A DNA stretch of 64,000 bases from Symsagittifera roscoffensis (taxonomy: Eukaryota > Xenacoelomorpha > Acoela > Convolutidae). Position 1 is the first letter of the stretch. Each line of letters starts with the position of its first letter. The translations under genes were made by a program, and so were the position numbers. Location: assembly GCF_963678635.1 (NCBI RefSeq), contig NC_087065.1:3160001-3224000 (forward strand). The letters are read 5' to 3'. The notes under the pieces are model-generated. The model had not been told where the DNA came from, made no database searches, and worked only from the letters and a program-made list of their open reading frames with translations. This document shows positions 1 to 10,123 of the stretch, piece by piece.

Positions 1-1044
1 AAGAAATATGCGAAGCAATTTAATCGACTCGTACTTGAAAACGACGTCCTGTACCGAAACTTCTTCGATGACACAGGAAAGGTGAAACATAAACAATACT
101 GCCTACCTAAACATCGTTGGAAAGAAGTTGTGTATCGACTCCACAACTCGCCAACTGGCGGAAATCTTGGAATGACAAGGACATCAGAAGAGTTTAGAAA
201 ACGATTTTACCTTCCCACCTTCACTGAATTTCTCAAAAATACGATTAAAAATTGCCTGACGTGTCTGCAACTCAAACAAGCAACGGCAAATTATCAGATT
301 CCACCACTACAACCAATTTCATCATTGCAATGTTTCCCAGGCGATATGATGCAAATTGATATAGTTGGACCAATGAAGTCACCAGTCTACAAGTTTGTTC
401 TCACTGGAATCGATGTATTCTCGAAATACTTGTTTGCAGCACCATTGACGAATGCCAGCGACGATACGGTTGCAAGAAAACTTACAAAGATGTTCTTTGT
501 TCATAGTTATATCACGAAGAAGATTCTAGCTGATCTTGGAAAGACATTCACTTCAGAACTGATGCACGAATTGGCGACATTGCTCGAAATCCAACTTAAC
601 CATGCTACACTAAAACACCCGCAGACTATCGGTCTTGTCGAACGATCTCATGGACCACTTAAACGAATCCTAAAGCTGAACACTAATAAACAATGGTCGG
701 ACTGGCACAAATATGTCCCATTGGCAACATTTATCCACAATACTTCATACTCTTCATCAATTGGATGCTGCCCAAGCTCAATTTTCCATGGAAGAGAACC
801 GACAAAACCACTTGATCTCCGCTTCTCAACGAAAGCAATTGAAACAGTAACAGCTGAATCTGATTTTGTTACGGCAATGCAAGATGCGATGCTAGAAAAG
901 TTCAAAGAAACGAAAAAGAACTTAATTACGGCTTACCATAAATACCGAGGATATTACGATCAAAAAGCACTTGCCCAGCCACTGAAACAACATTCATTTT
1001 GTTTATTATTAAATCCTCCGTTGACAACTCAATCAGGTTTTTGA
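1..1044 (+). CDS. Ty3/gypsy integrase, 5' end outside window
   Basis: The frame is open from base 1, so this is the 3' part of a longer pol polyprotein. Counting residues from codon 82, the N-terminal zinc finger is degenerate: H21 is present, the second His position is Asn (GGNLG, N28), and the pair NCLTC supplies both Cys. The catalytic core is D93 (MQIDIVGP), D151 (ADLGKTF) and E187 (GLVERSH). The spacing is D-57-D-35-E, the classic DD35E of Ty3/gypsy integrases, which insert the cDNA into the chromosome. The frame ends at TGA 1042-1044, but three codons later the same frame continues with the usual integrase C-terminal tail. The TGA is therefore most simply a nonsense mutation inside one polyprotein. 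Read-through is possible but cannot be shown here. Confidence 0.9.
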   Translation, partial: KKYAKQFNRLVLENDVLYRNFFDDTGKVKHKQYCLPKHRWKEVVYRLHNSPTGGNLGMTRTSEEFRKRFYLPTFTEFLKNTIKNCLTCLQLKQATANYQIPPLQPISSLQCFPGDMMQIDIVGPMKSPVYKFVLTGIDVFSKYLFAAPLTNASDDTVARKLTKMFFVHSYITKKILADLGKTFTSELMHELATLLEIQLNHATLKHPQTIGLVERSHGPLKRILKLNTNKQWSDWHKYVPLATFIHNTSYSSSIGCCPSSIFHGREPTKPLDLRFSTKAIETVTAESDFVTAMQDAMLEKFKETKKNLITAYHKYRGYYDQKALAQPLKQHSFCLLLNPPLTTQSGF

Positions 1045-2430
1045 AGCAAATCAATGCAAGTCTGGATACCATTGTACAAAGTTGAAAAAGTATTGACAAA
1101 TTCAAACTACATCATTCGCAAAATCGGAACCAATTACACACAATGCGTACACCGGATTCGTCTCAGACCTGTTGTTCCACAGCATCAACCAGAAGATCTC
1201 GAAATCATTGATCCGAGCAAATTTGAAACGGATCCATCACTTGGTAAATATCGAAGTGAACCAGTTTTCTTCGACGATTCTTTGCCCAAACTCATAGACG
1301 ACATCCAACCCGCGAACGGTGGACAAAGCAACCTTCCCGATGCACCTGCTCGAATCCGACTGTCAGTACCTCTTGGAGGACCCGCAGTAGCCCCAATCGC
1401 TCCTGCAGCAGTCCCAATTCCCGCAGCAGCACCAATAGTTGCACCATTCCCTCTGGTACCGCTACCAATAGCAGCACCGCCGCCACCAGCACCTCCATCG
1501 GACCCAGATCCAGAACCATTAGCTCCACCTGAGTTTGAATACAACGATGGATTACTTAACAACGAACCATTGAACGAGGCATCGGTTACAATGCCTACTA
1601 CAGTTAATCTCGAAAACGATGGACAAAACATGGCCCAAGAAACATCGCGAACGAAGCGCAAAGCAGCAGTCGAAGCGCGAGACAAAATATTTTGCCAAAC
1701 GCGCTTCAGCAACGATGTGAGATACCACCCAATACCACCACGCGAATTGCAACCGCGAAAATTCCGCCTACGAACAGTAGATGGACACGAAGTGGCTCCA
1801 ATAACATTCATTCCAAGATCAACTCAAAACGAGAACCGATCAAAAATGAAGAAGAAAGTAGACGAGGCAAATGAATCTTTCCCTCCACGCGAAGCGAAAA
1901 GAAATATACTAAAAGACACAGTAAACCGAGCTAAGCAACTGACTAAAAATAAAGGTGGAGCTGGGAGCAGCAAAGATTCAGTGAATTCAATCTACGATGA
2001 ACCAAATATCTTTGTCGGACCAGGAAATGTTTTACAGTTCCCAGGCTCTATAGCGCACTGTGTCTCAAGTGACTTTCACATGAACAAAGGAGTAGCACGA
2101 CTAATCAGCAGTGCCTATCCATGCATGAGACCAACCCTACAAAGCATTGAAACACCAATAGTTGGGTCATCAGTTGCTGTGTCTTTGCCTTGGGAAAACA
2201 AGTCAATTTTCAACCTGGTTACAAAATCTCAATTTTTCGAGAAACCAACCTACTACAATTTGTCACGAAGTCTCAACTGCATGAAGAAACAGCTCCTTCA
2301 GAAAGGAATCCGACAGATTGCCCTACAAAAGATTGGATGTGGACTCGACAAATTGAAAGAAAGTAGAGTTTTCAGCCTAATAAGCGATATTTTCGAAAAA
2401 ACGAACATCAAAATCTTCATTTATGTTTAA
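1045..2430 (+). CDS. Gypsy integrase tail + Pro-rich linker + macro domain
   Basis: The frame continues from the integrase and its first Met is at 1054. Residues 1-50 (from that Met) are the integrase C-terminal tail (PLYKVEKVL, NYIIRKIGTN, VHRIRLRPV). Residues ~100-160 are rich in Pro and Ala and look like a flexible linker. Residues ~190-310 are basic and low in order. Residues ~317-458 form a macro domain: GNVLQFPGSIAHCVSSDF, then MNKGVA, LVTKS, KPTYYNLSRSL, IGCGLDKL and a C-terminal strand ending IFIYV. This order of motifs is that of the TARG1/OARD1 branch, enzymes that remove ADP-ribose from acidic residues. The two residues known to be catalytic there, a Lys in the TK motif and an Asp in GCGLD, are present as K391 and D432. 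The stop at 2428-2430 falls right after the last strand, so the domain looks complete. Confidence 0.82.
   Translation, partial: SKSMQVWIPLYKVEKVLTNSNYIIRKIGTNYTQCVHRIRLRPVVPQHQPEDLEIIDPSKFETDPSLGKYRSEPVFFDDSLPKLIDDIQPANGGQSNLPDAPARIRLSVPLGGPAVAPIAPAAVPIPAAAPIVAPFPLVPLPIAAPPPPAPPSDPDPEPLAPPEFEYNDGLLNNEPLNEASVTMPTTVNLENDGQNMAQETSRTKRKAAVEARDKIFCQTRFSNDVRYHPIPPRELQPRKFRLRTVDGHEVAPITFIPRSTQNENRSKMKKKVDEANESFPPREAKRNILKDTVNRAKQLTKNKGGAGSSKDSVNSIYDEPNIFVGPGNVLQFPGSIAHCVSSDFHMNKGVARLISSAYPCMRPTLQSIETPIVGSSVAVSLPWENKSIFNLVTKSQFFEKPTYYNLSRSLNCMKKQLLQKGIRQIALQKIGCGLDKLKESRVFSLISDIFEKTNIKIFIYV
2000..2427 (+). other. TARG1/OARD1-like macro domain (domain feature)
   Basis: This marks the ADP-ribose-binding fold within the polyprotein. 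The ligand-loop motif IAHCVSSDF..MNKG, the catalytic-type Lys (codon 2224-2226) and the Asp of GCGLD (codon 2347-2349) are in the expected order and spacing. No stop or frameshift occurs across the whole domain, although the upstream integrase has a nonsense codon. The assignment to the TARG1 branch rests on my recognition of motifs, not on a search. Confidence 0.78.
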
Positions 2431-4239
2431 CGACAAATCATCATATCGCATAATAAATTTTCAGCATGCATTCCTTTCCTCGCTAGTCTCCAGCCAGCGG
2501 AATGTTGACATCGAAGTCAAGAACTAACGACTTTCGAATGAAGAAAAGACAAAAAAATGAGAAAAACTTCTTTCTTCAAATTCGACATTTGCAGATTTTC
2601 AGAAAAACTGACGTCAAAGACATCATATGCGTGGTATAATGACTTTATACTCCTGGATCATCATTGCCCCAGCCTACGGACATGTGCACGAAGCCGGCTC
2701 ACTAGGAGAAGTCAACTTCATAGAGATCTCAAAAAATGCACGAAAACCCCATGTATTAACATTAGGGATAACAGGTTTTTTTGATCCCTCAAAAGTTTTA
2801 TGAAATAACCAGCCAAACTTTCACCAGTTATCATCATTGCAACACCCTACTGACATGTGCACGAAGCCGGCTCACTAGCAGAAGTCAACTTCATAGTGAT
2901 CTCGAAAAATGCACGAAAACCCCATGTATTAACATTAGGTATAACACAAGTTTTTGATCCCTCATGTTTCAAGAAATAACCACTCGAAGTTTCACTGTGG
3001 ATCCTCATTCCAGCACCCTGGGAACACGTGTACGAAGTCAGCTCACTAGCAGATCAAAATTGGGAAAGATACATTATTTCGCGAAATTCCTATGTAATAA
3101 GATAGGAAAAAACGAAAAAAAAGTCGACGGAATTATTCGCTAAAAATCCGAATTCAAAAGCTAAGATAACGCCGGAAATCACCCACTGCAACCGTTGAGA
3201 CAATCTTGACAGGCTGTCAAGCAAACTGAACAGTTTCTTCGAGTCTTAAAAGATACGACCGGACCAAAAATCTTCAAAAACTTTGAAAAAAGAGGGGAAT
3301 CCATCCTTTATCATTCTGTCTGACGCTTAATTTTGCTCAGTCGAACCAGCAAAGTACTGGAACAGCCAATATGAGTGAAGTGCAGTGACAGCAGAAAAAC
3401 CAATTGAAAAAGACAGATTCCGCATCATGAGACGTTGGTGGCCAAAAAGCAAAAATCATCGTTAAAAAAGTGGAATTCTGACTTCACACAAAGAGAAGTG
3501 TATCATTGCCTTTCAGGGTGTCAGGCTACCAGAGGCACAAAATACCCAAAAGAAGAAGATGACAATACTTCTTAACAATCAGATGATATCTGAAACACAC
3601 AGTGGCAACTTTTAAGCACGTACAACAAAGTACAAATAGCTTTATAAACTGTCAACTTCAACAAAAAGTGAAAAATTCGACAAAACAGATAACTGTGAAA
3701 TTGTTGGACATCTATTCGCAATTGAAGAGGCCACGAAAAGACTGAAGTCACCTCATTTGAAAAGTTAACAACTAATTCGAGCACCAATGGAACAAAAGAA
3801 ATGACTAGTAACAAACAACGAAAGAAGAGGAAAACGACGAAACGACTAACAATAGTTTGCTACACGACACTACAGTACTTGCCGTGCAAATTTAGTTACA
3901 GTTGATTACTGACAATATCATGGTATCATCAAATTGACCCTATCATCTATCACTTAACTCCCTTAACCCGACTCAATGTGGCTTCCTATCCCCATTAAAA
4001 TATTTCCCATTTAAACTCAATTGAATTCTCTTTCACATAATGTAAATTGAAGTAATAACCTGTGCTTCTAAACCAATGAATGTTAATTATTTTTTGTGAT
4101 AACTTGATAGTTCAATTACTCATTTTCCTGTAGCAGTATATATTTTGTCAATCTGATTGTCGATTTTAAACTTAATTATTTTAACTGTAAACAGTCAAAA
4201 ACTGAAAACCACCCGGGAAGATTTCTTCTTGTGAGGTAG
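2431..4239. other. 3' non-coding part of the macro-gypsy element
   Basis: No convincing coding sequence. The segment holds a three-unit tandem repeat (2640-3065) followed by unique AT-rich sequence up to the candidate LTR. I see no strong polypurine tract just upstream of 4240, which weakens the LTR assignment. Confidence 0.4.
2640..3065. repeat. Tandem repeat, ~172-bp unit, 2.5 copies
   Basis: The block CATGTGCACGAAGCCGGCTC starts at 2681 and again at 2854; a diverged version (CACGTGTACGAAGTCAGCTC) starts at 3025. Each unit also holds CCCCATGTATTAACATTAGG and a GATCCCTC motif. Units 1 and 2 are very similar; the third is shorter and diverged. Confidence 0.85.
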
Positions 4240-4662
4240 TGTGACATCACTACATGACGTCATGCATTCTTATGCTATATTAGATTACATAATTAACCTT
4301 GTTAATGAAATGAAGTTCATACATTTATATTTATTTAACTATGTAAATATTGATGGTAATTAATACCAACCATAGGAGATTTAAACCGAGCTACTAATCA
4401 ATTGGGTAGACTTGAAGAGAATAAAATATTAGAATCATGCTCTAACTTGCGCCGATCGACTAGTGATATTCCAGAAGTTAAGAACCGAATCCTGCGTCCT
4501 TAAAAGCAAGATAATTCTTAACCGCTCGAGACATATAAATTATGGAAACAATCAATAACAATTGATAGCCAGTAGCGCTAATTAATATTCGAACAGCTTA
4601 CAACATTATCAATAAACGACGATATAGCTGTCCACAGCCATCCGAAGGGACAATATATCACA
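4240..4662 (+). mobile_element. Candidate LTR (423 bp)
   Basis: It begins TGTGA and ends TCACA, a 5-bp terminal inversion as in Ty3/gypsy LTRs. Flanks are GGTAG before and GGTAA after, close to a 5-bp target duplication with one mismatch. It contains GAGAATAAAATATTAG, which could serve as a polyadenylation signal. It could be the 3' LTR of the gypsy element upstream or an unrelated solo LTR; the matching 5' LTR would lie outside the window. Confidence 0.4.
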
Positions 4663-5344
4663 GGTAACAAAATCAGAAAAGTTTTGTTTGAACTTTTTCA
4701 ACGTGTGAAAAATAACTACAGCATCCACAAAACTAAAACGTGCAGCGATGCCCACAGTTTCAAATGTAACCTAAATGGATCATCATGGTTTTCTTGGATC
4801 TCCTTAAGACCGTTTTTTCTTCACTCTTCTTCGTAAAACAAAGTAATCCCTTCACACTCTTCACATCTCTTCAATTCACACTTCAACCCTAAATCAAAAC
4901 CCACCACTGTGTAATTAAACCCATCAATGTTTTATCTTCGGTTCTCAACTACTGGGCAGTTTAAATAAAGGCTGATTAGAGACAAACAGATTTACTTATT
5001 CCAATACTTTCATTGACCAGGTAAAAAATATTTAAGTCTAGAAATAAATAAACAGTGTCTACAAGTCAACTTGAGATCTTATTATAACTAAACCATATAC
5101 ATTGACTTACCATTCTCTAACGTTTTGATACCATATCACCTGTCCTGATTTAAGATTGAGCAACGTCTTGTTCGATTGTAATCTAAGCCTGAAAATGTTC
5201 AAAAACGCCCACTTAAAACAAACGCATGCAAATAAGAACAAGGATAGCTGCTGGTTACTGTGCAAGCAGCATAGAATGTTCCGACCAGTCTTTAAAAAAT
5301 ACAACAAATTTTTGTCAAATTATTGTTCTTTTTATTTTCGGCGT
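4663..5344. other. Intergenic, no gene seen
   Basis: AT-rich sequence. At 5252-5286 lies a short dispersed repeat (core TGTGCAAGCAGCATAGAATG) that recurs at 11132-11165 and, inverted, at ~27545-27586 and ~30248-30290. Short frames here have no recognisable domain. Confidence 0.5.
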
Positions 5345-6424
5345 CCCGGGTTGACAAAAAAGCTTAAGAAAAAAATGCTTATCATACTCTTTAATACAAC
5401 TTCAAAGAGAAAAAGTAAGTGTATAAAAATAGCAAAATAAGAAGCTTTTTTCCATTCTATGAAATTTTATAACAAGCATTTTTTTCATTACTCTGGAATT
5501 AAAATTGGAGCTTTTTCATCAGTTTGGTTATCTCCAAATTTGTATGAAAATAGCTTCCTAAGCATTTTTTTCCATACTATGAAATTGTATGACAAGCATT
5601 TTTTCCATAAATGAAAATAGAAAAAATAATTTTGTTTTGAAATTTTGTGTTCATCCAAAACACTAAACAAGGATATTTTGTCATAACAAAACCCAGAGTA
5701 TAACTGGCAGTTACCACGCAGAAAATTTGCATTTGGTGATTTTAACCATGTAAGCTAATCTTAACAATTTTACATGGAATTATATACCAAAAATTTAACT
5801 TTTTGTATATGGCTAGATGTTTGCAGTTTTGGTGTTTGAGAAAAAGTTTTCCTTTACAAATTTATTTTTATCTTAGCAAATAAACAAAAAATCATAATCG
5901 TGCAAACAAAAAAAATCACTTTTCGTGTGATTTTTGGATTTTTTGGGTAAAAAACTCATCCTGGACTACGTTATAAACACAAAAAGTCAAAAAGGTAAAA
6001 TTTATACTTCAGCGCAAAATCAAGTTTGCAATCAAAAAAGTGATTAAAAAATTTATAACTCAATTTTATGTTTTTGTTTATGAAATGCTCTCTATCTTAG
6101 ATATAATTATTTAAATCTATTTAAAGTTACCCAGACACTATTTTGGTGACTTTTGAAAAAAAAACTTTATCTATGATAAAATGATTATCTTATAATTTTC
6201 AGGCATAAAAATTGCATGATGAGCATTTTTTATCGAAAATCTTAAATAATTTTTTTAATGACCAGAAAGATTCAAAAGAAGCAAATAGATCAAAAATTTT
6301 CATTAAAAAATTTTAAAATACTTTTTAAAATTTGAATGAATTTTGTACGATAAGCGTTTTTTCCATTGAATTCATATTTGAAACTGTATGATAAGCATTT
6401 TTTTTCTATGGACGTCAACCCGAG
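5345..6424. mobile_element. Inverted-repeat (MITE-like) element, ~1.08 kb
   Basis: The left end (5345-5387) reads CCCGGGTTGAC, then an A-rich stretch, then ATGCTTATCATAC. The right end (6386-6424) is nearly its reverse complement: GTATGATAAGCATTTT, a T-rich stretch, then GTCAACCCGAGG. The interior repeats a motif like GTATGACAAGCATTTTTT several times (near 5470, 5565, 5585, 6220 and 6345). No transposase is present, so it would be non-autonomous. I could not identify a target duplication. Confidence 0.6.
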
Positions 6425-7841
6425 GTGGTGTGATAAAAACTCATCAAAAATTGGGAATTAGGTATAAAAGACAGTCATATTAAAATAAATAAAATGAAAA
6501 ACATTTTTTGTAGAAAAATTATTAGAAAAACGAAAAATCAAAAAACAAATTTTTAAAATTTTTTTTTCAAGTTTTTTTTTTACAGTTTTTGAGTTTTTGA
6601 AAATTCTAATTTCAAAAAGGCGCTAAAATACTCAAAGTAAACTAACTAACGTTGCTCAAGTAAAACTAAGTTTTTACGTTTAAAATAAGCTTATGTAAGC
6701 TTTTAAGCACCTAAAAATAATAAGCTTTATTCTCTCAAAATAAGACAAAAAAATCAAAAAAAGTTTTCAATGTGACTCGAATTACGACGTAAGGGCTTCC
6801 ATATAATATATCACTCAACTCAAATTGATGACTATTAGTGGGACCTGATTTTGCGTAGAGAACAAAAAGAAAAAACTAGAACACACTGAATACAAACTTC
6901 ATCCCCATTTTCAATGGACAGAACAAAAACGGCAGTCCAAAAAAAAACATCTTGTATGAGATCTGTCAAAACAAAATACATAAAGAACGCAATTCAAAAG
7001 TAAGCACGAATCATGTAAGGTTTGAAGCCATAACTAACTATACGGTAACGTAAATATCCCAGTGACAAGTACAAAGAAAAAATTGAAGTGAGTAATGAAG
7101 GTTCTAGAGCAAAAGAAAACAATTTCTTACCATCTATGTATAGCAGTTACTTATAGTAACAGAGGATAAATTAATTCGTAGCTTTCTAGGAGGAAGGTTT
7201 TTCTAGCCAGAACGCGTTCGAAAAATTGAACTCCTCTTTAAAAAAAATTAAACGACAGTTGTTAGATACCTATTTCCCCACTCGTGTCAAAAGATGTATC
7301 CAAACGCAAATGCCATTCGAATCGAAGAAATCCACACAAATCAAAGAGGATATTTCGTTCCTCATATTAAGCCCATACAACATTTCAATGCACTAAAAAA
7401 TCTGGTTCTACATTCAATTGTGACGTTACACAAAAAAAATTTAGCTACCCACGATTACTACATACAGCAAACAAATCTACTGAATCTCCAATTGACTGAT
7501 TAATTAATACAACAGTACGAAAAGTCGAGAAAACCTGAACCAAATCAAAAACTTCTTTCAAATCAAATATGCTATTAATGCGTTCAGTAACATTAGCATG
7601 ATTTCTTCTCAGTGACTTTTTTTACACAACTGATCTATCAAACTAGCAAGAATAAGCAGTGGACAAAGTTATTACGAAGCAAAACAATTTAAAAAACCAA
7701 AAGAAAAGATTATCTCTGGGATTACCAATGTGAACACAAATTTTTTTCTCAGATTTTCCAGTGCATTTTGAGCTCAACAAAAATTCAATTGGAATAAATT
7801 ATTTTTAATCTGTATTTCTAACTAAAGACAAATCACGAAAA
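6425..7841. other. Intergenic; holds one copy of a dispersed repeat
   Basis: No gene. The stretch 6620-6900 (with GGGACCTGATTTTGCGTAGA) is related to 18770-19050 (GGCACCTGATTTTGCTTGGA) in the same orientation, so it is a diverged dispersed repeat. The small open frame at 7294-7503 has no recognisable features. Confidence 0.5.
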
Positions 7842-8003
7842 GACTGCTCGCATCGAGGCGAAGCCCCGAATGTTTCGACTGCTTTTTAAGATCTATGGAG
7901 CAGTAAAAACATGCAACAAATTAAATGTAAAAAAACAATACTGCTCGTATCAGGGCGAAGCTCTGAATGTTCCGACTGCCTTTTAAGGTTTATGGAGCAG
8001 CAG
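7842..8003. repeat. Two direct copies of a ~62-bp repeat ending in GGAGCAG
   Basis: Units at ~7842-7906 and ~7942-8000 run from ACTGCTCG through GGCGAAGC to TATGGAGCAG; each begins and ends with short inverted GCTC/GAGC sequence. A related unit lies inverted at the right end of the element at 21516-21904, which suggests these are terminal fragments of that family. Confidence 0.6.
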
Positions 8004-8089
8004 TAATAACAAAAAAAAGTAAATGAAATAAATTGAAATTAACATTTTTTTTTCTAAAATTTGAAATTTTTTATGAAAATCATCCCCCC

Positions 8090-8262
8090 ACACGCCATAT
8101 AAAGTACAAAAAGATAGATTTCGTTCCTAGTAATAAATCAATTATGGCAAATAAGCTTCGTTCAACCAATTTGGAACGATTTATAGGACGGATTAAATCT
8201 CCGCTCAAGCGTTAACAGCGCGAGATATATCGCGCGTTAATTGTCCCAAATTGGTCAAAATG
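8090..8262. repeat. Palindromic repeat, copy 1
   Basis: It starts with a CCACACGCCATATAAAG block. It contains nested inverted repeats: outer arms ACCAATTTGG (8165-8174) and CCAAATTGGT (8246-8255) around a near-perfect centre GCGCGAGATATATCGCGC (within 8212-8240, flanked by TTAAC and GTTAA). As single-stranded DNA or RNA it would form a long hairpin. Confidence 0.8.
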
Positions 8263-8519
8263 GCCAAAATGGCAATCTTTAAACCCTCATAACTTTACAA
8301 AAAATGACCACAGCTGAAATATCTTTTCAAATTTAAGCTCAGGACAACAATACCTTTTGAATGATATAAAACCATTCCGTCAAAAATTGCTAGTTAAAAA
8401 GTCGAAATTTGTCTGAAGAAAAAAAAACCCACCCCGAGCACAAATATTCAGTTACTTTCGTATCAAAAGTCGGAACAATAACATGCATTTTTAAGTTTGA
8501 GATCTTTTGAGAAAAAATA

Positions 8520-8690
8520 CCCCACACGCCATATAAAGAAAAAATTTTGCTCTTAGTAACAAATCAATTATGGCAAATAAGCCTTCTTCAACCAATTTGG
8601 AACGATTTCTATGACAGATTAAGTCTCCGCTTTCGCGTTAATGGCGCGAAATATATCGCGCGTTAATTGTTTCAAATTGGTCAAAAAGGC
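8520..8690. repeat. Palindromic repeat, copy 2
   Basis: Same block order as copy 1: CCACACGCCATATAAAG, then ACCAATTTGG (8591-8600), then GGCGCGAAATATATCGCGCG, then CAAATTGG (~8673-8680). Point differences are scattered, but both hairpin arms and the central palindrome are kept. Confidence 0.8.
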
Positions 8691-9154
8691 AATAACTTCA
8701 TGAAAAACATCACAAGTAAGATATTTTTCCAAGTTTAAGCTCAGGGCAACAATACTTTTTGAATGAGATTAAAAAAACCTGTCGTAATTGGCTGGTTAAA
8801 AAGACGAAGTTTGCCTGAAGAAAAAACCCACCCGAGCTCAAATATTCCACTAATTTTGTTACGAAAGTCGGAACTAAAAGACTGCTTAAACTGCTAACAA
8901 AACGCTGTCAAAATTTGTCTTGCTGTTTTCACAAATATGGAGGTCATCTAGTTAAACTGAATGGTGGGAACGTTGCTCTAATCTAAAAGTGAGACAGATT
9001 TGGTCCTATTTTGATACGCCGACACATTTTGTTCGGCTTTGTAGATTGATTACCAATTGTATAAAAGCAGTCTATGGAGCACTAACAAAATGAAGAAATT
9101 AAATGTAATAGAAATAAAATGAGTTTATTTTAATTTGAGATTTTTTGCGAAAAT

Positions 9155-9330
9155 CATCCCCCACACGCCATATTAAGTACAAAAAGACAAATTTTGTTCC
9201 TGGTAACAAATCAATAATAACTTTTCTTCAGCCAATTTGGAACGCTTTCTAAGACGGATTAAACCCCGCGTACGCGTTAATAGCGCGAAATATATCGCGC
9301 GTTATTGGTCCCTTATTGGCCATAATGGCC
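9155..9330. repeat. Palindromic repeat, copy 3
   Basis: Third copy, in the same orientation: CCACACGCCATATTAAG, CCAATTTGG (9232-9240), AGCGCGAAATATATCGCGCG, then TTATTGGCC at the far arm. The outer arms are more diverged than in copies 1 and 2, but the central palindrome is intact. Confidence 0.75.
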
Positions 9331-9660
9331 AGCTTTAAACCCCCCATAATAGTCAAAAAATGACTACACAAGAACTTTCTGTCGTCGTATTCAACGTATT
9401 CTATGCAACCAGTCAGCAAGAATTTTACAATAAAACATTAGAACAGCTTCAATATGGTCAGAGAGTTTGATTCTCCCGTTTTTGATCAGAGAGTTTCATT
9501 CTTTATTCAAAAAACAACACAAAAACGCCAAGTTTTTCTGCAAAAGCCATAAATGCAAGGTCGGTATCTGGTCTAATTTTTTGCAAGTATCAACATCGAT
9601 TCGCTGAATTGAAAATTGAAGAGGACAAATAAAAACGAGTTTTGCATATTAGGCGTAATG

Positions 9661-10108
9661 TATATAAGGCTAAATTAAAAAATTAATGTTAGGCAAAAAT
9701 TTGATAATGAAAAAGTATGTTTTAGCAGAAATCCCCAAACTCTCCAGACGAAATTAGCAAGAACCGGTTAAAGACTACGCCGTTTGTCTGTTCGAAGTCG
9801 CAGGTTTCTGCGCTTCGCGCGCGTCGCCGCTGTGTGGCGATAACCGGCTCTGATTTTTGTAAAAATTTTAACCGCCTGTTGGCAAGCTCGTCGTAACATG
9901 TTGGCTCGACTGCAGCGGTTCCAACTTTGCTGTTGATATTTCATTTGAACGAAATTACGTGTTTTTATTGTAGAAATGGAATGTCATAATCAATCACATA
10001 CAGTTTCTGCTAAAATGTACATAAGCTTGCCAACAGACGCTTTTAATCAAAAGGTTTGCCTAATGTTAACACTTTTGTTTTCGCCTAATCTAATTTTTGC
10101 CTTATATA
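9661..10108. mobile_element. MITE-like element with TATA-type ends, 448 bp
   Basis: The left end TATATAAGGCTAAATT..GTTAGGCAAA (9661-9697) is the imperfect reverse complement of the right end TTTGCCTAATGTT..TTGCCTTATATA (10055-10108). The core (about 9805-9925: TGGCGATAACCGGCTCTG, then CTGTTGGCAAGCTCG) is shared with the two minisatellite elements at 24.1 and 26.1 kb. No coding capacity. Confidence 0.65.
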
Positions 10109-10123
10109 CCCCCCCCCCCCCCA
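10109..10123. repeat. Poly-C run
   Basis: About 14 consecutive C directly after the TATATA end of the neighbouring element. The exact length may be unreliable in the assembly. Confidence 0.8.

Noticed and set aside
1185-1811. 208-codon minus-strand, Gly/Ala-rich frame
   Set aside because: It is the shadow of the Pro/Ala-rich linker of the gypsy polyprotein; the composition follows from GC-rich codons on the other strand.
7294-7503. 69-codon frame with an ordinary start
   Set aside because: No domain, no splice context and no relation to neighbouring elements; probably chance in AT-rich DNA.
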